NCBI RefSeq assembly: GCF_049306965.1
Contig: NC_133199.1
Location: 43,382,001-43,446,000, forward strand
Direction of reading: 5' to 3'
Source: Danio rerio
Taxonomy: Eukaryota; Chordata; Actinopteri; Cypriniformes; Danionidae
Length of the DNA: 64,000 bases
Shown: positions 63,518 to 64,000 of the stretch, one piece after another
Numbering within the stretch: position 1 is the first letter of the stretch
Layout: each line of letters starts with the position of its first letter
Position numbers and translations under genes: made by a program
The notes under the pieces: model-generated
What the model was told of the DNA's origin: nothing
Seen by the model: only the letters and a program-made list of their open reading frames with translations
The model's database searches: none

Positions 63518-64000
63518 TTTAAAGGGGTGGTCCACTACGATCTCATATTTTAAACTTTAGTTGATGTGTAATGTAGCTGTGTGAAAATAAACAGCATCTC
63601 TGAATGTAAAAAGTTCTAAGTTCAATGCTAAGGGAGACCTTGGTTTTTACAGAGTTAGCTTAGCAAAGCCTACAATGAACGAATTTTGGGGACTACAAAA
63701 AAATACTTCCGCCCCCTGTGACATCACAAGTTCGTTTACTGCGCATCCCACACTGCGCATGCAGGTAAGGTCCGTGGCCAGAGGTGCTGTAACGTTATAG
63801 CAGAGATGAAGCTAAAAATGCATCTAAACACGGCTGTTTCCACAGAGCTTCGTCTGTTTCTGTATTTGGGCTTCCAAAGGACACGACACAAAGACAGAAG
63901 TGCCTTTAGTTCAATATTAATTAACTTCCAGAGAATTATAAAATACTCAGCAAGCATGATTTGACAAAACAGCTCCAGAATCTCTCCCAGTTCAGTGCTG
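63518..64000. repeat. Interspersed repeat running off the window
   Basis: It begins tttaaaggggtggtccacta and continues with cttccgccccctgtgacatc and actgcgcatgcag. This is the opening of a common zebrafish non-autonomous element. The right end is outside the window. Confidence 0.4.

Overview
This looks like a vertebrate nuclear window from a cyprinid fish, most probably zebrafish (Danio rerio) or a close relative. The reasons are several DANA-type tRNA-derived SINEs with the (GAAT)n tail, Tc1, hAT, Harbinger and TTAA-flanked non-autonomous DNA transposons of the zebrafish kind, an L1 relic, a 5S-rRNA-derived SINE, long (CA)n tracts, and host genes with GT-AG introns. Species is an inference; nothing outside the window was consulted.

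Layout. (1) 1-2.75 kb: the last coding exon and 3' UTR of stub1 (CHIP, U-box E3 ligase, + strand), with a broken Tc1-like transposon in the preceding intron. (2) 2.75-7 kb: repeats (DANA, a 17-bp tandem repeat, (TG)n, hAT-like debris, an L1 relic). (3) 7.05-14.85 kb: a tandem array of about 30 units of roughly 165-190 bp, interrupted by a Harbinger-type insertion that still carries a Myb/SANT-like coding fragment. (4) 16.1-35.75 kb: an immunoglobulin light-chain locus. Eight V genes (all - strand, 12-bp-spacer RSS) surround two J-C units (+ strand, J with 23-bp-spacer RSS). The spacer arrangement is kappa-type. V and J-C are in opposite orientation, so V-J joining must be by inversion. The order is V1 V2 V3 V4 / J1 C1 / V5 V6 / J2 C2 / V7 V8. 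The J-C halves are a recent segmental duplication, and the two constant domains read identically as protein. Most V genes keep an octamer-like element and a TATA box. (5) 37.86-58.01 kb: a nine-exon + strand gene that I could reconstruct by splice phase. It encodes about 748 residues: a signal peptide, a C-type-lectin-like domain split by a long Thr-rich insertion, five fibronectin type III domains (one phase-1 exon each) and a short C-terminal module. No transmembrane segment or phosphatase domain is seen. Its introns are full of minisatellites and TIR elements. (6) 58-64 kb: transposon-dominated DNA (nested TIR elements, a 5S-derived SINE, a long AT-rich TIR element) with no gene I can support.

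How they work together. The V, J and C segments form a somatic recombination system: RAG cutting at the RSSs, inversion, then splicing of leader-V-J to C. The lectin/FN3 gene next door looks like a cell-surface or secreted recognition protein. No functional link to the light-chain locus is shown by the sequence beyond proximity.

The most interesting items are the lectin domain with a mucin-like insertion, the mosaic V6 gene and the paired cysteines in CDR1 of one V family, the TTAA element sitting exactly at the end of the J-C duplication, and the 7-15 kb array whose every unit carries a purine-rich tract followed by a consensus splice donor.
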